From: Polaribacter butkevichii
GTDB taxonomy: Bacteria; Bacteroidota; Bacteroidia; Flavobacteriales; Flavobacteriaceae
Direction: 5' to 3'
DNA length: 64,000 bases
NCBI RefSeq assembly: GCF_038024105.1
Contig: NZ_CP150661.1
Location: forward strand, 1,941,001 to 2,005,000
Positions 59,903-64,000 of this stretch are shown here, piece by piece (the stretch's first letter is position 1; each line of letters starts with the position of its first letter). The notes under the pieces are model-generated. The model was given only the letters and a program-made list of their open reading frames with translations. It made no database searches and was not told the DNA's origin. The translations under genes and the position numbers were made by a program.

Positions 59903-61630
59903 TTAAACCAATCCGAATTGTTTAAAATGGTGTGTAAAATGTTTTACATGAAATTTTTGCCAATAAGCATAATCTAATTCACCAAAAAAAGGATGATTTT
60001 CAGCTTTCGCTGTTTCAAAATGAATTTTAAAATCATCAATTTGAATAAATAAATCATTGATTGCTTCACCTACAGAATTAAATTTTAAATCATTTGGTTC
60101 TTCAGACAACAAAGGCGCTTTAAAACCAACTTGTAATTCACCTTCTGTATTTAAAAAAGGTTTTCTTCTTGCCGATTTTTCATCAGAAACATAATAATCG
60201 GCAGCTACTTTTCCGTTAGAAATCTGAAGTAAAAAACTTAAATGTTCTATCATTTGTTGCCCATTCATTTTTCCAAAAATAGGTTTTGAATTTTTATCAA
60301 TCATAGATAATTTAGACCTCACTAAATTTTTATCAGAAAAATCAACCCAATTAATGGTTGGTTTTCTTAAGGCATCTATTTTATCTACTACAGCGGAATG
60401 CGTAACAGTTCTTTTATCAAAAAAAGCAGTAATTATTTCTTTTTCTTCTTCGGTTGCATTAAACTGATTTAAGATATTCTGCAAGTGCATTTTCATGTGT
60501 CCATGCTGAATACCCTTAGTTGTTAACGCTCTTAAAGCTGCAAAATTCTGAGCCAAACCTGCTGCAGCCATTACTTGCATTAATGTTCTTGCAGATGGTT
60601 TTTGCAACATCTCTAAAGACAGTTTTGCCATTGGATGTAAAGCTGTTAAGCCTCCAACAGTACCTAAAGCTAAAGGAATTTCTATCCAAAATTTAAAAAC
60701 GCCATCATCAATAGAACAATGAGATAAACTTCTATATTGTCCAGATTTTGCTGCATAGGCATGCGCACCAGCTTCTACTGCTCTAAAATCATTACCAGTT
60801 GCTAAAACAACGGCATCAATTCCATTCATAATTCCCTTATTATGCGTTACCGCTCTGTAAGGTTCTATTTCTGCAATTTTTACTGCTTGGTAAAATTTCT
60901 CTGCAAATTTCTGCGGATTCTCTCCTCCTAATTCTTCTATTTTACAACTCACTTCTGCCCTAACCACACATTCTGGAACGTAATTAGACAAAATACTCAT
61001 TACAATTTCTATATCGTCTTTTTCAAACTTTTTAGCAATTGCTTCTAAACAAGAATTTATAAAATTTGCACCCATTGAATCTTTCGTTTCAAAGGTTGCG
61101 TGTAGTTGGTAATAGTTTTCTAATTGATCAGTTTTATCAACTAATTTAATATCTAAAATTCCGCCGCCACGTTTTTCCATATTTTTGGTAATGGAAGCCG
61201 TAGCTGCAAATAATTCTGTTTTATTTTTATTGAAATAGGTTTCAATTTCAGTTTTATCGCCAGCATACATAAAATGGACTTGCCCAATTTTTGTTGTACC
61301 AATAACCGTTGTTTTAAAACCACCTCTTGTACTCCAAAATTTCCCCACCAAAGAAGCTGCTGCAACCACAGAGCTTTCTTCTACCACCATCGGAATTACG
61401 TAAGTTCTATCATTAATTACAAAATTTGGTGCAATACCAAAAGGCATGTAAAAGTTAGAAATTGTATTTTCTATAAAATCATCATGCAGTTGTTGTAAAT
61501 CTTTATTGTTGTTCCAATACTGCTTAATAATAGCTTTAGTTTCTGATTGATTATGGAAATAATTCTTGGTTAACCAGGTAATCTTTTCATCTTTAGTTAA
61601 CTTAGAAAAACCTGAAATAAGTTTGTTCAT
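59903..61630 (-). CDS. HMG-CoA reductase (class II-like) fused to a DinB/DUF1569-like domain
   Basis: Residues 1 to about 430 are HMG-CoA reductase: VVEESSVVAAASLVGKFW, HNKGIMNGIDAVVLATGND, LALGTVGGLTALHP and LAQNFAALRALTTKG followed by the HGHMKMH histidine region. This is the class II or degradative-like type that many Bacteroidetes use for mevalonate synthesis. Residues about 440-575 are a second domain (KMNGQQMIEHLSFLL, HPFFGELDYAYWQKFHVKHF followed by THHFKQFG), whose His pattern matches DinB/DUF1569 metal-binding helical bundles. Class II enzymes are normally near 430 residues, so the fusion is the notable point. A -7 box TATCTTTG lies at 61664-61657. Confidence 0.92.
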   Translation of the reverse strand: MNKLISGFSKLTKDEKITWLTKNYFHNQSETKAIIKQYWNNNKDLQQLHDDFIENTISNFYMPFGIAPNFVINDRTYVIPMVVEESSVVAAASLVGKFWSTRGGFKTTVIGTTKIGQVHFMYAGDKTEIETYFNKNKTELFAATASITKNMEKRGGGILDIKLVDKTDQLENYYQLHATFETKDSMGANFINSCLEAIAKKFEKDDIEIVMSILSNYVPECVVRAEVSCKIEELGGENPQKFAEKFYQAVKIAEIEPYRAVTHNKGIMNGIDAVVLATGNDFRAVEAGAHAYAAKSGQYRSLSHCSIDDGVFKFWIEIPLALGTVGGLTALHPMAKLSLEMLQKPSARTLMQVMAAAGLAQNFAALRALTTKGIQHGHMKMHLQNILNQFNATEEEKEIITAFFDKRTVTHSAVVDKIDALRKPTINWVDFSDKNLVRSKLSMIDKNSKPIFGKMNGQQMIEHLSFLLQISNGKVAADYYVSDEKSARRKPFLNTEGELQVGFKAPLLSEEPNDLKFNSVGEAINDLFIQIDDFKIHFETAKAENHPFFGELDYAYWQKFHVKHFTHHFKQFGLV

Positions 61631-61656
61631 TCAATTGGGTATAAAAGTATCAAGAA

Positions 61657-61664
61657 CAAAGATA
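61657..61664 (-). promoter_or_regulatory. -7 box of the HMG-CoA reductase gene
   Basis: TATCTTTG on the minus strand, 27 bases before the ATG. Confidence 0.5.
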
Positions 61665-61775
61665 AGTCAAACTGTTAAAACATTAAGGGATATTCAAGTT
61701 TTCTGATTTTTTAAGATATTTTTTATGGATTTTTCCGTAAACTTGGCAAAGTTTTATCAAATCTCAAGGTCTACA

Positions 61776-63968
61776 ATGAAAAAAAGAATCTTTTTTGTAA
61801 CTATTCTATTATTAACAAGTTACATATCCACAGCACAAACAACACCAAAACAAACATCAAATTTAAAAGAAATTACGCTAGAAGAAATCTGGAACGGAAC
61901 GTTTTCTGCGGAAAGAATGAATTCTTTAAACTCTATGAATGGCGATTTTTATGCTGTTTTAGACTATAATAGACAAACTAGATCGGTATCTGTAGACAAA
62001 TACAGCTACAAAACGCTAGAAAAAGTAGAAACAATTGTTAATAGTGCCAATTTAAATGGCTTAAATAGCTTTTCTTCTTACAGTTTTAATAATGATGAAA
62101 CGAAACTAATTCTAGGTACTAACTTCAAGAAAATATATAGACATTCTTTTAAAGGAACTTTTTATGCGTATGATATTGCTTCAAAAAGTTTAACATTAAT
62201 TGAAGAAAATATTCAAGAACCTGTTTTTTCTCCGGATAATAAAAATATTGCCTATGCAAAAGACAACAATATTTTTATTAAAAACCTAGCCTCAAATAAC
62301 ATTACTCAAGTTACAAACGATGGTAAAATAAATGAAGTAATTAATGGTATTACAGATTGGGTTTATGAAGAAGAATTTGCCTTTGTAAGAGCTTTTGAAT
62401 GGAACAAGACAGGAACTCACTTAGCTTTTTTACGTTTTGATGAAACAAATGTTCCTACGTTTTCTATGGATATTGTTGGTACTGAATTATACCCAACACA
62501 ACAAGTTTTTAAATACCCAAAAGCCGGAGAAAAAAATGCAGATGTAACGTTACACATGTACACATTATCAACAGCAAGTACAAAGAAAATTTCTTTAGGC
62601 GATTACGAATACATCCCTAGAATTAAATGGTCTAATGATGCAGATGTTTTGGTAGCAACTACTTTAAACCGTCATCAAAATAATTTAAAATTACACAAAG
62701 TAAATCCTGTAAAAGCAACAACAGTTTTATTATTAAATGAAACTGACAAAGCATATATTGATATTACAGACAACCTTACTTTTTTAGCTGATAACAGTTT
62801 TATTTGGACGAGCGAAAAGGATGGTTACAACCATATTTATCATTATGATTTTAACGGAAAACTCATCAACCAAATTACAAAAGGGAACTGGGAAGTAACT
62901 AATTACTATGGTTTTAACGAAAAAAAGAAAACCATTTACTATCAATCTATAGAAAATGGCTCTATCAATAGAGGTGTTTATGCTATCAATTTAAAAGGAA
63001 AGCATAAAGAATTGTTAAGTAATGTAAACGGACAAAACACGGCTGCATTTAGTAAAAATTTAAACTTCTTTATCAACACACATTCCTCAGCAAACACTCC
63101 TCCTGTTTATTCTTTATATACAGCTAAAGGAAAAATGTTAAAGGTGATAAAAGATAATGTTGCTTTAAAAGAACGATTATCAGCATATAAAATGAGTCCG
63201 AAGGAGTTTTCTACCATTAACATTAATGGAAACGACTTAAATATGTGGATGGTAAAACCTTTAGATTTTGATGAGACAAAGAAATATCCACTTTTAATGT
63301 TTCAATATTCTGGTCCTGGTTCTCAACAAGTTGGAAATACTTGGAACGGGAGCAATGATTACTGGCATAATATGTTGGCACAAAAAGGAATTATTGTAGT
63401 TTGTATTGATGGACGCGGAACAGGTTATAAAGGTGCCGATTTTAAAAAGGTTACTCAGAAAGAATTGGGTAAATACGAAGTTGAAGATCAAATTGCAGCT
63501 GCTAAAAAATTAGTAGAACGTTCTTATATCGACAAAAATAATGTTGGTATTTGGGGATGGTCTTTTGGTGGATTTATGAGTACCAATTGTATTTTAAAAG
63601 GAAATGATGTTTTTACAACAGCAATTGCCGTTGCGCCGGTTACTTCTTGGCGTTTTTACGATTCTGTGTACACAGAACGTTATATGCAAACTCCACAAGA
63701 AAATGCAAGTGGTTATGATGATAATTCGCCCATTAATTATGCCGATAAATTAAAAGGAAACTACTTATTGGTTCATGGAACTGGTGATGATAATGTACAC
63801 GTACAAAACTCTTATAGAATGATAAATTCTTTAATTGAAGCGAATAAACAATTTGATATGTTTATTGTTCCAGACAGAACACACGGAATTTATAAAGGAA
63901 GAAATACGCGTTTAAATTTGTTCACAAAAATGACTAACTTTATCGATGCGAATTTAAATAACAAATAA
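61776..63968 (+). CDS. Dipeptidyl peptidase IV-type serine peptidase (S9B)
   Basis: Removes X-Pro or X-Ala dipeptides from peptide N-termini. The 730-residue precursor has a signal peptide (MKKRIFFVTILLLTSYISTA, cleavage near TAQ), a beta-propeller (about 50-480) with the DWVYEEEF glutamate motif of DPP IV, and an alpha/beta hydrolase domain. The catalytic triad is Ser596 (GWSFGG), Asp671 (HGTGDDN) and His703 (DRTHGIYKG), spaced as in human DPP4. The ATG at 61776 is the one that places the signal peptide at the N-terminus. It is probably periplasmic. Confidence 0.95.
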   Translation: MKKRIFFVTILLLTSYISTAQTTPKQTSNLKEITLEEIWNGTFSAERMNSLNSMNGDFYAVLDYNRQTRSVSVDKYSYKTLEKVETIVNSANLNGLNSFSSYSFNNDETKLILGTNFKKIYRHSFKGTFYAYDIASKSLTLIEENIQEPVFSPDNKNIAYAKDNNIFIKNLASNNITQVTNDGKINEVINGITDWVYEEEFAFVRAFEWNKTGTHLAFLRFDETNVPTFSMDIVGTELYPTQQVFKYPKAGEKNADVTLHMYTLSTASTKKISLGDYEYIPRIKWSNDADVLVATTLNRHQNNLKLHKVNPVKATTVLLLNETDKAYIDITDNLTFLADNSFIWTSEKDGYNHIYHYDFNGKLINQITKGNWEVTNYYGFNEKKKTIYYQSIENGSINRGVYAINLKGKHKELLSNVNGQNTAAFSKNLNFFINTHSSANTPPVYSLYTAKGKMLKVIKDNVALKERLSAYKMSPKEFSTININGNDLNMWMVKPLDFDETKKYPLLMFQYSGPGSQQVGNTWNGSNDYWHNMLAQKGIIVVCIDGRGTGYKGADFKKVTQKELGKYEVEDQIAAAKKLVERSYIDKNNVGIWGWSFGGFMSTNCILKGNDVFTTAIAVAPVTSWRFYDSVYTERYMQTPQENASGYDDNSPINYADKLKGNYLLVHGTGDDNVHVQNSYRMINSLIEANKQFDMFIVPDRTHGIYKGRNTRLNLFTKMTNFIDANLNNK

Positions 63969-63990
63969 AACAAATAAAAAGAATAAATAT

Positions 63991-64000
63991 ATGAGCAATA
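63991..64000 (+). CDS. First codons of a gene running off the window
   Basis: ATG-AGC-AAT begins 22 bases after the peptidase stop on the same strand. A peptide transporter would fit the context, but three codons cannot show it. Confidence 0.35.

Overview
The window is a strongly AT-rich chromosomal segment from a marine member of the Flavobacteriaceae (Bacteroidota), most like Polaribacter or Tenacibaculum. The evidence is the gene set (gldB, gldC, porT, a TamL-type lipoprotein, OmpA with thrombospondin type-3 repeats, a FadL/OMPP1-like porin), the absence of Shine-Dalgarno sequences, and many promoters of the Bacteroidetes form TTG-N18-22-TAnnTTTG. No phage, plasmid, CRISPR array or large island is visible. 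It is mainly housekeeping sequence with intergenic repeats that become dense from about 52 to 60 kb.

Region by region: 0-7 kb holds the 3' end of an unknown gene, a leftward structured ncRNA candidate, lysS, glutaminase, a pullulanase with an extra C-terminal domain, a DUF1826-like protein and an arsC remnant. 7-10 kb (mostly minus strand) has tRNA-Val, ribB behind an FMN riboswitch, tRNA-Glu with rpsT, and proS. 10-16 kb has two envelope proteins, an Nfu-type Fe-S scaffold, menG, porT and an RNA methyltransferase. 16-27 kb has tamL, fbaA, accD, rpsO, pnp, a folK-deoxynucleoside kinase fusion and an OmpA protein. 27-36 kb has the gldB-gldC pair, nadE, a 43-residue small ORF, dnaG, clpX, clpP, tig and a YvlD-like membrane protein. 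36-40 kb is a proline operon (GNAT, proC, proB, proA) behind a long structured leader. 40-46 kb has an OlsF-type aminolipid synthase, aspartate kinase, a second GNAT, fbp and Mn-SOD. 46-47 kb is a duplicated tRNA unit (Gly-Leu, then Leu). 47-62 kb, mainly minus strand, carries four mevalonate-pathway candidates (HMG-CoA reductase, GYDIA-type GHMP kinase, mevalonate kinase, diphosphomevalonate decarboxylase) with a UbiA prenyltransferase, a LytS/LytT-type two-component pair, a thiamine pyrophosphokinase, redox proteins and a RAYT transposase between two long direct repeats of REP palindromes. The window ends with a DPP IV-type peptidase and the first codons of another gene.

The genes suggest an aerobic heterotroph using proteins and alpha-glucans, with gliding/type IX secretion functions, class II aldolase plus fructose bisphosphatase for gluconeogenesis, and mevalonate-based isoprenoid synthesis. 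The observations most worth a second look are the ncRNA candidate at 413-520, the RAYT and its direct-repeat REP arrays at 59.0-59.9 kb, a REP-like element translated inside a GHMP kinase, HMG-CoA reductase fused to a DinB/DUF1569-like domain, loss of all zinc ligands in both DnaG and AccD, the tRNA unit duplication, and the proline-operon leader.
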